Assembly (NCBI GenBank): GCA_900188465.1
Contig: FZPE01000002.1
Coordinates: 501,489-565,488 of the forward strand
Source: Micrococcales bacterium KH10
GTDB taxonomy: Bacteria > Actinomycetota > Actinomycetes > Actinomycetales > Cellulomonadaceae
Direction: 5' to 3'
Length of the DNA stretch: 64,000 bases
Of this stretch, positions 16,987 to 27,088 are shown piece by piece (the stretch's first letter is position 1; each line of letters begins with the position of its first letter). The notes under the pieces are model-generated. The model searched no databases, was not told where the DNA came from, and saw nothing but the letters and a program-made list of their open reading frames with translations. The position numbers were made by a program, and so were the translations under genes.

Positions 16987-19900
16987 GTGAAACATAATAG
17001 AAAACCCTTGTCCCTCTTTACTTCCTCCGAGTCCCTGCAGCGCAGGAGAAATGCGGCATCACCGCCCAGACGGCGCGGGCGACAACTTGTAGCCGGACTC
17101 GCAGCCGCAGCCCTCGGAGTTGGTCTCGTCCCTCTGGCGGCGCCAACCGCGAACGCCGCACCGGTCATCACCGACCCTGCGGCATTCGTCAACCCCTTCG
17201 TCGGAACATCGAATGCGGGAAACACACACCCAGGCGCGGTGGCGCCCTTCGGCATGTTGACCTGGGGTCCCGACAACGTCAACACCAGTAGCGGCGTGAT
17301 GCGCAGCGTCACACCGTCTGGCTACAGTTACGACAACAACACCACGCGCGGATTCTCACTGGTACACGTTTCCGGTGCAGGGTGCGCCGGACTTGCCGGA
17401 GACATTCCGTTCTTCCCCTACGTGGGAACGCTGAACGCTGCCTCGACCTCCCCGTCGACCGCCGATGTCTCCAATGCGAGCACCTACAAGGCCACCTATA
17501 CCCATGCCGGAGAAGAAGCCACACCCGGCTACTACGGCGTGACCCTCAACAACGGTGTCCAGGTTGATCTCGCTGCGACCACTCGTGCTGGCGTGGGAAC
17601 CTTCGCGTACCCGTCTGGCAGCGACGCCACGATGCTGATCCGCACCTCAGACTCCCTCAAGGGATCGCGGGACGCGTCAGTGACCATCGACCCGGCCAAC
17701 CGCACCGTATCCGGCTGGGTTGAATCCGGGAACTTCTGCGGTTCCTTCGTCGGCGATGGCTCACTGCGCCGCAGTTACTACAAGGTGCACTTCACTGCGG
17801 AGTTCGACACCGCCTTCACGGCCCACGGTACGTGGAAGAATGCCGCAGTCACCCCCAACTCGACCTCCGCCACAGGTGGCACCAGTTACGGCACCGGCGG
17901 TTACCCGCCAGCCGGACAGGGCTCCGGTGCCTACCTGACCTTCCCGGCAGGATCGGAAGTCGGTGTGCGGGTGGGCATCTCTTACGTTGACCCAGAAGGG
18001 GCCGAGAAGAACCTCGAAGCGGAGGCCCCCGAAGGCACCACCATCGACCAGGTGAAGGCAGATACCAAGGCAGCGTGGAATGACGAGTTGCGCACCATCG
18101 AGATCGGTGGCGGAACCGAGTCGCAGCAGCGCACCTTCTACAGCGCGCTCTACCACTCACTGCTGCACCCGAACATCATCGACGACGTCGATGGGCGCTA
18201 CCCGACCTTTGAAGGGCTGCAGTCCGACGGAACCGTGTCAGTAGAGACGCTGTCGCCGTCCCAGGATCACCAGTACACGACCTTCTCCGGCTGGGACGTC
18301 TACCGTTCGCAGGTGCAACTCGTCGCCTTCCTGAACGCCAAACGTGGCTCCGACATCGTGCAGTCTCTGCTGAACCAAGCCAACCAATATGACGGTGTGT
18401 GGGACCGCTGGACGCACGTCACCGGTGCCACACACGTGATGGTCGGTGACCCGTCTGCGATCTCTGTAGCCGGTATGCACTCCTTCGGTGCCCGCGACTT
18501 CGATGTTGAAGAGGCGTACCAGTCGCTGAAGAAGGCCGCGACAGTGCCCACCGAAAAGGACCTGTCCCGCCAGGGCTGGAACATCGGTGTGGTCGGTCAG
18601 CGCCCCTCGCTCGATCAGTTCCTGCAGTACGGGTACTACCCGCAGGGCTGTAACGCCTGGGGCTGCCCGAATGAAACCCTAGAGATGGCGATGGCCGATT
18701 CCGGTCTGGCGGTCCTTGCCGATGTGCTGGGCCACGACGAGGACGCCCAGATGTTCTCACAGCGCTCGCAGTCCTGGCAGAACCAGTACAACCCGAATGC
18801 GACAAGTGAGTACAACGGCGGTGTGCCGGGTCCGACTGGATGGATTCACCCGCGTAACGCGGATGGCGCTTGGTCAAGCGGATTCAACGCAGCCCAGTCC
18901 GGCTCCGGCTTCGTGGAAGCGCCCGCCGCCACCTACGTGTGGTTGGTCTCGCACAACCCGGCGGGCCTGTTCGAGGTCATGGGCGGCCATGATGTGGCCG
19001 ACCAGCGTCTCGACGGGTTCTTCAAGGACACGAATGGAAACTGGTCGCTGGTCAACTCGTGGAACAACACGATGAACGTCAACATGGACAACGAGCCGTC
19101 CATTGCGGCACCGTGGCTGTACAACTACCTCGGCAAGCCCTGGAAGACCCAAGACACGATCCGTGAAACGCTGATCCAGCTGTGGCTCAATCACGCTGAT
19201 ACGGCTGGCGGCTCCAAGGGCATCCCGGGCAACGACGACCTCGGGCAGATGAGCTCGTGGTTCGTGTTCTCAGCGATGGGAATCTATCCGCAGAACCCGA
19301 ACCGGGCGGAGTTGTCGCTCGCGGCACCATTGTTCGAGACAATCAAGATCAACCGTACCGACGGGCCGACCATCGAAATCAACGCACCGGGCGCCGATGT
19401 CACCAAGCGGTACATTGATTCGCTCGAAATCGATGGGGTTGTCTCAACAAAGAACTACCTGCCGCCATCGGTCATCGAGAAGGACTCGGTCGTCGACTTT
19501 GCAGTCAGCACCACTGCGAACACAACTCGTGGAACGAGCCCTGCCGATGCGCCGCCATCAGACCGCACAGGTGAATCACTGCCTGAGGTCAGGGTGAACT
19601 CGTCCAAATTGTCCACCACGCGCGGCTCAGCGGCTGCGCCGGTGATATTGACGGCGAAGAACCTGCAATGGATCACGGCCGCACAGGACGTGGAGTACGA
19701 GCTCGTCCTACCCGACGCGCTTGAGGCAGATGTCACGAGCGGCACGTTGGCAGTATCGGGCTCGACGGCTGTCACGGAGGAGATCGTCATCCGTGCCGAC
19801 TGGAATGCTGAGCCTGGCACGTATCGTGCGGTGATCCAGCCGAAGTCCGGTGGCGTGACGATGCGTCAGATTCCGATCAACGTGGAAGTCCGTGCGGGCG

Positions 19901-21426
19901 GTGCCGAGATTGCCCGCCTGGTCACTAGTTTCGAGCCTGGTCAAGAGCAGATTCCGTCTAATGTCCGGGTCGGCCCGCAGGTCAATGTATCGGACTACTG
20001 CTGCTCGATCGGTGGTTTTGAATCGAAGGTCGCCACCGACGGACAGAAGAAGACCGGATCGCAATCGGTGGTCTACTCGGGTCGGGCGACCGCAGGCAAT
20101 GCGGCTGCCACGAACGTGTTGTTCGCCGACCTGCCCGCCTTCAGCGAGCCGGTCCAGGCAAACACCAAGCTCGGTTACTCGATCTACCCGCAGCGCACTG
20201 GTGGGCCGTTCGCTAACTATGTCCACGATGCAACCGAGTATCTGTCACTCGACATTGAGTTCACGGATGGAACTTATCTGAGCCAGATGGACGCGGTGGC
20301 TTCCAACGGCGCTGCACTCAACCCGGTTGCTCAGGGCGGCGTGCTAGCTGTGGACACTTGGAATACGGTCGAAGTGATGATGCCCGAAGCGGCCGCAGGC
20401 AAGACCGTGAAGCAGGTTCTGCTGCGCATGGGATCGCCGAGCAACTTCGCGCCAACGAGTGACGGTGGTTATCTGCGCGGTTGGATTGACGATGTGTCCT
20501 TGGTCGAGGTCGTCCCAACGATGGTGTTCTCGAACCAGGCCAGCATTGAAGGTAAGGCCGGACAGTCATTGGGCGGTCAGCTGGTCACGTTCACCGGCGG
20601 AGCCGGGACGAGTGCCTCCGACTTCTCTGCGACCGTCGCATGGGGAGACGGAACCACCTCGAATGCGACGATCACCGAGCAGGGTGGCCAGTTCGCCGTC
20701 ACAGCCCAGCACACCTATTCGGCTGCGCTGGTCTCTGAGGCGGTTGTGACCGTCACGGATGCGCTTGACACCCGCGCGACGGCGTACCTGCCGGTCAAGG
20801 TGACGGCATCGGATGTCGGTCCTGGCTCTGGGGATCCGGTCGCTTCAGTGATGACGGTCTCCACGGTCAAGTCGACCTTCGGCAAGAAGGGCACCGTGAA
20901 CATCGCGGTTGCAGCCACAGGTCGAGTCGTACAAGGTACGGTGACGGTCCTGTCCGAAGCCGGGGCGTTGCTGGGCCGCGCCACCTTGAGTAGCGGCAAA
21001 GCAACGGTGCGCACGCCGAAGAAACTGACGGCGGGCAAGCACAAGCTGCGCGTGACGTATTCACCTGCGGCTGGTGTGGCGATCAAGCCTGCCAGCGCTG
21101 AAGCAACATTGCAGATCGCCAAGGCAAAGCCCAAGATCAAGAAGAAGAAAGTCAAGGTCATCAAGGGCAAGCTGCGTGTCGGTGAGAAGGCGACCGTCCG
21201 AGTCATCCTCAAGGGCAAAGCCAAGGTCCGCCCGGCTGGACAGGTACGACTTCGCGTAGGCAAGACCGTGGTCGGCAAGGCCAAGGTGAAGAAGCGCGGC
21301 AACAAGTTCGTTGCTCAGATCAAGACCAAGCGGTTGAAGAAGACCGGCAAGGTCAACGTCCGATACATGGGCAACAAGAACTACAAGAAGGCAAAATCGG
21401 CAACGAAGTTGCGCGTGCTTCGCTAA
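16987..21426 (+). CDS. Secreted GH92 alpha-mannosidase with accessory domains and lysine-rich tail
   Basis: Predicted 1479-residue exported glycoside hydrolase of family 92, whose members are Ca-dependent exo-alpha-mannosidases. After a signal peptide (about 30-58) the catalytic part opens with FVNPFVGTSNAGNTHPG (near 67) and contains FSGWDVYRSQ and the hallmark GNDDLGQMSSW (about 748-758). From about 979 to 1170 there is a carbohydrate-binding-like beta-sandwich (ending DDVSLVEV), then a PKD-like domain with WGDGTTSN, a Big_3_5 repeat and a Lys-rich tail (about 1376-1479). I chose GTG 16987 because GGAG lies seven bases upstream and the signal peptide follows. Palindromic elements flank the gene on both sides. 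Likely role: trimming mannan or N-glycans outside the cell. Confidence 0.92.
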   Translation: MKHNRKPLSLFTSSESLQRRRNAASPPRRRGRQLVAGLAAAALGVGLVPLAAPTANAAPVITDPAAFVNPFVGTSNAGNTHPGAVAPFGMLTWGPDNVNTSSGVMRSVTPSGYSYDNNTTRGFSLVHVSGAGCAGLAGDIPFFPYVGTLNAASTSPSTADVSNASTYKATYTHAGEEATPGYYGVTLNNGVQVDLAATTRAGVGTFAYPSGSDATMLIRTSDSLKGSRDASVTIDPANRTVSGWVESGNFCGSFVGDGSLRRSYYKVHFTAEFDTAFTAHGTWKNAAVTPNSTSATGGTSYGTGGYPPAGQGSGAYLTFPAGSEVGVRVGISYVDPEGAEKNLEAEAPEGTTIDQVKADTKAAWNDELRTIEIGGGTESQQRTFYSALYHSLLHPNIIDDVDGRYPTFEGLQSDGTVSVETLSPSQDHQYTTFSGWDVYRSQVQLVAFLNAKRGSDIVQSLLNQANQYDGVWDRWTHVTGATHVMVGDPSAISVAGMHSFGARDFDVEEAYQSLKKAATVPTEKDLSRQGWNIGVVGQRPSLDQFLQYGYYPQGCNAWGCPNETLEMAMADSGLAVLADVLGHDEDAQMFSQRSQSWQNQYNPNATSEYNGGVPGPTGWIHPRNADGAWSSGFNAAQSGSGFVEAPAATYVWLVSHNPAGLFEVMGGHDVADQRLDGFFKDTNGNWSLVNSWNNTMNVNMDNEPSIAAPWLYNYLGKPWKTQDTIRETLIQLWLNHADTAGGSKGIPGNDDLGQMSSWFVFSAMGIYPQNPNRAELSLAAPLFETIKINRTDGPTIEINAPGADVTKRYIDSLEIDGVVSTKNYLPPSVIEKDSVVDFAVSTTANTTRGTSPADAPPSDRTGESLPEVRVNSSKLSTTRGSAAAPVILTAKNLQWITAAQDVEYELVLPDALEADVTSGTLAVSGSTAVTEEIVIRADWNAEPGTYRAVIQPKSGGVTMRQIPINVEVRAGGAEIARLVTSFEPGQEQIPSNVRVGPQVNVSDYCCSIGGFESKVATDGQKKTGSQSVVYSGRATAGNAAATNVLFADLPAFSEPVQANTKLGYSIYPQRTGGPFANYVHDATEYLSLDIEFTDGTYLSQMDAVASNGAALNPVAQGGVLAVDTWNTVEVMMPEAAAGKTVKQVLLRMGSPSNFAPTSDGGYLRGWIDDVSLVEVVPTMVFSNQASIEGKAGQSLGGQLVTFTGGAGTSASDFSATVAWGDGTTSNATITEQGGQFAVTAQHTYSAALVSEAVVTVTDALDTRATAYLPVKVTASDVGPGSGDPVASVMTVSTVKSTFGKKGTVNIAVAATGRVVQGTVTVLSEAGALLGRATLSSGKATVRTPKKLTAGKHKLRVTYSPAAGVAIKPASAEATLQIAKAKPKIKKKKVKVIKGKLRVGEKATVRVILKGKAKVRPAGQVRLRVGKTVVGKAKVKKRGNKFVAQIKTKRLKKTGKVNVRYMGNKNYKKAKSATKLRVLR

Positions 21427-21504
21427 GACGCGCGGCCCCCGCTGCAGGGACTAGTCACCACGGAGTGTTCTAGTCCCGGTAGCACCGCTGAGATCTGTCG
21501 ACAA

Positions 21505-21542
21505 ACGGCGCCGACCTGGGTGTGAACCTGGGTCGGCGCCGT
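21505..21542 (+). terminator. Terminator hairpin after the GH92 gene
   Basis: ACGGCGCCGACC (21505-21516) and GGTCGGCGCCGT (21531-21542) form a perfect 12-bp stem with a 14-base loop, about 80 bases after the stop. Only a short T run follows. Confidence 0.6.
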
Positions 21543-21555
21543 TCTGCGTGTGTAA

Positions 21556-21614
21556 GTGCAAGTTAATCGTGTTGGGCACCGTTTATAACTGGTGCTCAAC
21601 ACGACTATCCCGCA
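21556..21614. repeat. Palindromic intergenic element, family C copy 2 (degenerate ends)
   Basis: TCGTGTTGGGCACC (21567-21580) pairs with GGTGCTCAACACGA (21591-21604) around a ten-base loop. The middle aligns with the copy at 16834 and with the right half of the copy at 58224, but the outermost bases no longer pair well. Confidence 0.65.
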
Positions 21615-21703
21615 CTTGGGCGTCCCGCCATCGGAGGGCATGAGTTATCCACAGCACGGATTAGACCGTGCGGTGGTGACCGGCTTGCGGTCACGATGAT
21701 CGG

Positions 21704-22462
21704 GTGACGAGTTCATCGCGCAGTTTGGTGGAAAGCGATGCGTTGCGTTTCGTGTTTGCTGTGGCCGGTCTGATCGCCGTGCTGCTTATTGCCCTTGGCG
21801 GACCGCATATCGCGCAGCGGCGCGCCGCCCAGCGCTATCCCGTCAGTGTCGCAGTGCTCGAACGGGCTGAGGCTGACCTGGTCAACCTGCCGGGTCGACT
21901 GGACAAGGCAGATGGAAGATCGGGCCAAACCGGAATCTCACAGCAGATCGCGACTGTGCCGCCATACTCCCGGGACGCTTTCGGACCGGCCTGGGCTGAC
22001 ATGGACTTCAACAGTTGCGATACCCGCAACGACATCTTGGCCCGCGACCTCGACCAAGTCACCTATGTCGATGAGCACGTGATGTGCGCGGTGCGCTCGG
22101 GTCTATTGGCCGATCCTTATACCGGGGAAGATATCGAATTTGAACGAGGGCCGACGAGCCGTCAGGTGCAGATCGACCACGTGGTTGCTTTAGGTGACGC
22201 GTGGCAGGCGGGAGCCTGGCAGTGGGAACAAACTCTGCGCATGCGTTTCGCCAACGATCCGGTCAACTTACTGGCGGTCTCAGGTCCGGCGAACCAGGCG
22301 AAGGGGGCGGCGACCGCCGATCAGTGGCTGCCGCCGAATACCGGCTACGCTTGCCGTTATGCAGTCCGTCAGGTTGCCGTGAAGGCACGCTATCGACTGA
22401 GCGTGACCGATGCGGAGCGCGCGGCGCTCAGTGCTGCGCTGGGTCGATGTGAGGTTGACTAG
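21704..22462 (+). CDS. Exported HNH-type nuclease (DUF1524/GmrSD C-terminal-like)
   Basis: Predicted 252-residue protein with an N-terminal hydrophobic segment (FVFAVAGLIAVLLIALGG, about 15-32) acting as a signal or anchor. The C-terminal half carries the HNH-like motif IDHVVALGDAW (about 157-167), NDPVNLLAVSGPANQAKG and TADQWLPP, the pattern of DUF1524 proteins; the histidine after the aspartate would be the general base and the asparagines position a metal ion. Related small exported forms are common in actinobacteria and are thought to digest extracellular DNA. The GTG start at 21704 has no strong ribosome site. It is convergent with the MFS gene, seven bases away. Confidence 0.8.
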   Translation: MTSSSRSLVESDALRFVFAVAGLIAVLLIALGGPHIAQRRAAQRYPVSVAVLERAEADLVNLPGRLDKADGRSGQTGISQQIATVPPYSRDAFGPAWADMDFNSCDTRNDILARDLDQVTYVDEHVMCAVRSGLLADPYTGEDIEFERGPTSRQVQIDHVVALGDAWQAGAWQWEQTLRMRFANDPVNLLAVSGPANQAKGAATADQWLPPNTGYACRYAVRQVAVKARYRLSVTDAERAALSAALGRCEVD

Positions 22463-22469
22463 CGGTTAG

Positions 22470-23780
22470 TCATGGCTGTGGCCGGCGACGTTTGATGACG
22501 GTGGTGATGGGCGGGACGATCACACCATCGGCAGCCATCATCTTTCGAGTAAGCCGACGTGAAATCAGCAGATTGACCATGGCAATGAGCCAGATGACGA
22601 CAATCACCAGGAATGCGATACGGAAGCCGTTCAAGGTGAACTGTTCGCCGCCCGACACGGCGTCGAGGATGACCCCGATGGCCAGTACCGATACGACCGC
22701 ACCAATGAAGCCGCCCACGTTCACCAGCCCGGTCGCTGCGCCTAACCGGTTGGGCGAGTTGAAACTGCGTGCATAGTCGAATCCGATGACGGATCCGGGA
22801 CCGCCAACCGCAACGAGACTGACGGAGATGACTAGCGCCCACAGCGGCAGCGGTTGTGAGGCGATGATGACGATGAGCCATCCAATGAGCACCCCGACTG
22901 AAATCACGATGACTGCCCATGAGCGTCGTAATGGATGACGAGCAGTGAACTCGCCGATGATCGGACCGGCTGCGATCGCGACGACGACGTTCCACGTCAA
23001 CAGTGCGCTGGCCGCGGTCGGTGAGAGGCCTTGACCGGAGATCAAGAACGGATATCCCCACAGCAGTGCGAAGACATTCGTAGAAAAACTCGTCACCATG
23101 TGGGTCCAGAAACCAAGCCAGGTCCCGGGATTACGCAAGGCTGCGCCGACCGAGGAACTGTCGGGGCGCGGTGACATGACCGTCGGTTCATTGCGAGAGC
23201 CAGTCGTGGGTCGGTCACGCACCAGAGTGATGACGAAGAACCCGGCCAGTAGGCCGATCACACTGAGGCTTCCGAACGCCCAGCCCCATGACAGGTGGTG
23301 CAGCACTGCGACGAAGGGGACCGCGGAGAGCACTTGGCCGAGTTGGCCGACGATGCCGGTCAGTTGCGTCATGAGCGGAACCCGTCGAGCCGGAAACCAC
23401 TGTGGCACAAGACGAATCACGGAGACGAAGGTCATGGCATCGCCGAAACCGATGAGTACGCGCATGGTTATGGCGAGCGGCAGTGTAGTCGCTAATGCCA
23501 TCCCTAACTGGCCGACAGCCATCAGGAAGGCGCCGGTTGCGATCATGCGACGTGACCCGAAGCGGTCGAGGGCCAATCCGACCGGTAACTGTGCGGCGGC
23601 GTAGACACTGAGTTGTACGACAGCGAAGAGTGAGAGAACGGTCGCTTGAATGTCGAAGCGTTGGACGAGGTCGAGTCCGGCGACTCCCAGGGAGGAGCGG
23701 TGGGCGACGGCCAGTGCGTACGCTGCTACCGCGATTGTCCAGATGAAGATTCCGGACCGATCAGCCCGACGGCGGGTCAA
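22470..23780 (-). CDS. MFS transporter
   Basis: Predicted 436-residue inner-membrane transporter of the major facilitator superfamily with about 12 hydrophobic segments. The loop-2/3 signature appears as GLALDRFGSRRMIATG, and FLMAVGQLGMALATTLPLAITMRVL is a typical helix 3-4 region. The TTG start at 23780 overlaps the TGA stop of sbcC (TTGA), so it is translated by coupling to the exonuclease genes. The substrate cannot be inferred. The overall look resembles the nitrate/nitrite and organic-anion porter branches, but no charged signature settles it. Its coupling to sbcDC is probably an operon convenience and not a shared function. Confidence 0.82.
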   Translation of the reverse strand: MTRRRADRSGIFIWTIAVAAYALAVAHRSSLGVAGLDLVQRFDIQATVLSLFAVVQLSVYAAAQLPVGLALDRFGSRRMIATGAFLMAVGQLGMALATTLPLAITMRVLIGFGDAMTFVSVIRLVPQWFPARRVPLMTQLTGIVGQLGQVLSAVPFVAVLHHLSWGWAFGSLSVIGLLAGFFVITLVRDRPTTGSRNEPTVMSPRPDSSSVGAALRNPGTWLGFWTHMVTSFSTNVFALLWGYPFLISGQGLSPTAASALLTWNVVVAIAAGPIIGEFTARHPLRRSWAVIVISVGVLIGWLIVIIASQPLPLWALVISVSLVAVGGPGSVIGFDYARSFNSPNRLGAATGLVNVGGFIGAVVSVLAIGVILDAVSGGEQFTLNGFRIAFLVIVVIWLIAMVNLLISRRLTRKMMAADGVIVPPITTVIKRRRPQP

Positions 23781-26700
23781 CTGATCACCCGTACCGTGCT
23801 GCCGTGGGGTGAGGCGGGTCGTACCTGAATTTGTTCTGCGATCACAGTCTTAAGCGCTTCCACATGAGAGACAACACCGATGGTGCGTCCATCGGTACGT
23901 AACTGAGCGAGTTCGTGCAGTACGGTTTCGAGTTTCTCAGCATCGAGCGTACCGAAGCCTTCATCAATGATGAGGGTGCCAAAGTCCCGAGCGCCCGATT
24001 CTGACATCACGATGTCGGCGAGCCCCAGTGCCAGGCAGAGGGAAACGTAGAAGGTCTCACCGCCGGAAAGAGAGCGGGTGGGACGGGCTTTCTCAGTCTC
24101 GTTGTCAACGATCTGCAGTGCCAAGCCGACCCGTCGTTCCCGAGCGTTCTCGCGTTCTTCGGTGCGTGCTAGGCGATAACGGCCGTTCGACAGGTTCTCC
24201 AACCGCAAATTCGCGGCATCGACGACGGCTTCAAACCGCTGTACCAGCACGTAAGTTGAGAGTGTCATCCGGATGCGGTTATCGCAGGATGTTCCGGCGA
24301 CGAGTTCGGCCAGCCGCACCAGAGTGGCACTGGTATCGAGTAAGGATTCGTACTCCGAGACAGCGCTGACGAGGGCGCTGGCCGTTGCTGCGACTTGGGA
24401 GGTGTGCGCGACCTGATCAGTGTGGCTCGTCTCTGCCTCCTGTTCCGCAGTCGCGGCGGCCTCGGCCGTGGCGCTGAGTTGATCCAGATCGAAATCGAGC
24501 GTCTCCGGCAGAGCGACGATCTCTGGCAACTGCAAAATCGTACGCGCTCGCGTCAGTTGCTCGTCATGGTCGGCAACAGTACGAGTGAGCGCAGTGGCAG
24601 TGTCCTCGGTGAGCAGTGACTCGACGGCTTCGTCGAGTGTCGTGAAACCTTGTTCGGCCACGGTTTCGAGCAGTGCCGTATGAAGATTTGCTGTGATGCG
24701 CTGTGCCTGCTGCCACTCAGCCCAGACCTCTTCCAGTCGCTCTAGTGCGCTGCCTTGCGCGGCGATGAACTGCTCATGTTGCTTGAGTAGCGCGATGGCG
24801 GCTGCCGGTTCCGTGACGGGGCCAGCACCGGTGGTGGCGCGTTCGGGGGAAGTGTCAGTGTTTAGGGGTGTGCTGTCGGAAACCTCTGGGATCCGGTATT
24901 GCTCCAGATCAGCGAGGTGCTGCTGAGAGTCTGCCAGTGCGGCATCGTACTGAGTTGTGATTTCAGCCAGTTGCGCTGCAAGGGAGGTTGCCCGCAACGT
25001 GACTTTCTGCTGCTCGGCTTTGATCTGCTCGGCAAGAGTGACTAGTTTCTCGTGTTCGCCGCGTAACTGCTGTATGAGGGCGACAGCCTCTTGGGCAGTA
25101 TCTCTGGCTGTGATCGCCTCATCGTGCATCGTTGTTGCTTCTGCCACCAGGGCTGCCAGCAATCGGTCGATGTCAGAGGGGGCGCTCTCATCCCCAGCCG
25201 GTCTGGATGTGCCGGACAACTGGGCGATGAGTTCAGTGACCGGGGTGAAATCATCCCGTAGTGGTTCAAGGAGCGTCACGCATTGCTGCCGCAACTCGGT
25301 GACCAGAACTTCCTGGGCCGCCGCTGCGGTAGTCGCCTCATCTCGTGCGTCCTCAGCGGCCGTCACCTCATCGATGGTGACTGCCGAAGGGTCTGGCTGC
25401 GCCGGATGGGGATGTTCAACTGAGCCGCAGACCGGACAGGGCTTGCCCGGCTGTAGTCTCTCGGCAAGTTCGGCGGACATGTTGGCGAGGCGAGCGAGCT
25501 GCAGATCGGCAGCATGACGCACCAATTCCGCTGCACGCTCGGCTTTTGCCCGCAGCAGGCTCATTGCCTCGCGCCATTGCGGAATGACCTCATTCAAGCG
25601 ATGCACTGCTGTCAGGCTGGAGTGCGCCGATTCTTGCCTGTGCTCCGCACGAATCAAGTCAGATTCGGCCGAGGCGAGAAGGGAAAGGCGTTCCTCAAGC
25701 GCTTCGCGTTGTTCAGGGAGGTCTCTTGCGCGAGATTCCAACTCAACTTGTATGTCCGCGTACTTCTCAGCCTCGTCCTGGCATTCCTTTTGTCGCCCGA
25801 CTAGTTGTTCGACTTTGCGCCACGATGCTTCGGCATCGGCTAACTTGCCGCTCGCACTCAAGATCGAATCGCGTCGTGACCGCAGTATCTGATCATCGAG
25901 ATCCGCGGGAACGTCGAGCTGATGGGTCGCCGCCTCGTCACGAGCAGCGGCGAGGCCTTGCGCGAGGTGGTCTTGGGTCGTGACTGCGCCACTATGCCGC
26001 CCACGGGCAAGCTCGACAATGGCCGCCCGAGTGTTGGCGTCGAGTTTGCTGCGCAACTCGTCGATGCGTGGCTGTGCTTCTTTCAGGTGGGCAATCTGTT
26101 CCAGTGCATCGCTGCGCTGTTCCGCCAATTTCAGCAGCCGGTCTGCTTCCTTGAGCGATGCGTCTGCATCGATGCGTCGCTGTTTGGTCGCCTGCCACTT
26201 TTTGTATGCCGCTTCACGCAATTCGACGAAGTAGCTGTTGACCGTGGCGGCGATCTGCGAAGCATCGGGGCTGTCGGCGCCTGGAGCAGCTGTCAACGGG
26301 GCATCCTGCAAGGCTGCCAACTGGGCAACGAGGAACTCTGAGCCGTCAGGTTCCCCTACTGCTTTCAGCAGAGACTGGCGCGCAGCGTCTATCGCATCCT
26401 TGGCACTGCGGATTTGGTTGGCCTTGGCTGAAGCGCGACTGCGCAGCGCATCTTCAAACTGCACATACACCTCAGTGCGGAAGACCTTGCGCAGAATCAT
26501 CGAACGTTCTTCGGCTTTGGCCATCAGGAACTGAGCGAATAAGCCCTGGGGTAACACGATGGTCTGTACGAATTGCTTCCGGTTCAGTCCAATGATCTGT
26601 TCAATCTCGGTCCCGACTTCGTTAGCGCGATGAGAAATCAATTCGCCGCGTGCGTCGAGCTCGTCGTGAGAACCGTTCGGCTGTCTTCCGTTTAACGTCG

Positions 26701-27088
26701 CTACGGCGTCAAGGTCCGCGGCGCTAAGCCGCCATAGTTTGGCGGTCGCATTCTGCGTCGTTGTTCCGCCACCGCGTTGCCTCGGTCGCTCATAGCTGGG
26801 GGTTCGTCGCACCCGGAACACGCCATGATTGGTTTCGAACACCAAATCGACGTAGCTCTCGGTATCGGGCGTGGCGAAGTCCGAACGCATGCGTTCCTTC
26901 GCCTTGTTGTCGGCATCCGCAATCACCCCATAGAGGGCGAAGACGATCGCATCGATGATCGACGATTTACCCGAACCGGTTGGTCCCTCGAAAAGGAAGA
27001 TCCCAGATTGGGCCAGCGCGTTGAAGTCGATGGCCTCCTCGCCGGCAAATGGTCCGAGCGCCGCGAAGCGCAATGAATGCAGTCGCAT
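23777..27088 (-). CDS. sbcC: Exonuclease subunit SbcC
   Basis: Predicted 1103-residue SMC-like ATPase of the SbcCD (Rad50-Mre11 type) nuclease. The P-loop is GPTGSGKS (35-42); a long coiled coil runs on either side of the zinc hook CPVC at residues 551-554; the C-terminal ATPase half has the signature SLSGGETF and Walker B LIIDEGFGTLDAEK. Length is usual. The complex cuts hairpins and protein-blocked DNA ends, which matters in a window rich in long palindromes. ATG 27088 overlaps the sbcD stop (ATGA), showing coupled translation, and its own TGA overlaps the start of the MFS gene. Confidence 0.97.
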   Translation of the reverse strand: MRLHSLRFAALGPFAGEEAIDFNALAQSGIFLFEGPTGSGKSSIIDAIVFALYGVIADADNKAKERMRSDFATPDTESYVDLVFETNHGVFRVRRTPSYERPRQRGGGTTTQNATAKLWRLSAADLDAVATLNGRQPNGSHDELDARGELISHRANEVGTEIEQIIGLNRKQFVQTIVLPQGLFAQFLMAKAEERSMILRKVFRTEVYVQFEDALRSRASAKANQIRSAKDAIDAARQSLLKAVGEPDGSEFLVAQLAALQDAPLTAAPGADSPDASQIAATVNSYFVELREAAYKKWQATKQRRIDADASLKEADRLLKLAEQRSDALEQIAHLKEAQPRIDELRSKLDANTRAAIVELARGRHSGAVTTQDHLAQGLAAARDEAATHQLDVPADLDDQILRSRRDSILSASGKLADAEASWRKVEQLVGRQKECQDEAEKYADIQVELESRARDLPEQREALEERLSLLASAESDLIRAEHRQESAHSSLTAVHRLNEVIPQWREAMSLLRAKAERAAELVRHAADLQLARLANMSAELAERLQPGKPCPVCGSVEHPHPAQPDPSAVTIDEVTAAEDARDEATTAAAAQEVLVTELRQQCVTLLEPLRDDFTPVTELIAQLSGTSRPAGDESAPSDIDRLLAALVAEATTMHDEAITARDTAQEAVALIQQLRGEHEKLVTLAEQIKAEQQKVTLRATSLAAQLAEITTQYDAALADSQQHLADLEQYRIPEVSDSTPLNTDTSPERATTGAGPVTEPAAAIALLKQHEQFIAAQGSALERLEEVWAEWQQAQRITANLHTALLETVAEQGFTTLDEAVESLLTEDTATALTRTVADHDEQLTRARTILQLPEIVALPETLDFDLDQLSATAEAAATAEQEAETSHTDQVAHTSQVAATASALVSAVSEYESLLDTSATLVRLAELVAGTSCDNRIRMTLSTYVLVQRFEAVVDAANLRLENLSNGRYRLARTEERENARERRVGLALQIVDNETEKARPTRSLSGGETFYVSLCLALGLADIVMSESGARDFGTLIIDEGFGTLDAEKLETVLHELAQLRTDGRTIGVVSHVEALKTVIAEQIQVRPASPHGSTVRVIS

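Noticed and set aside
24957-25517. Long open frame on the plus strand inside sbcC
   Set aside because: It is antisense to a well-conserved coiled-coil gene and is Ser/Ala/Cys-rich, a typical shadow of a high-GC coding strand. Several similar frames inside sbcC were dropped for the same reason.
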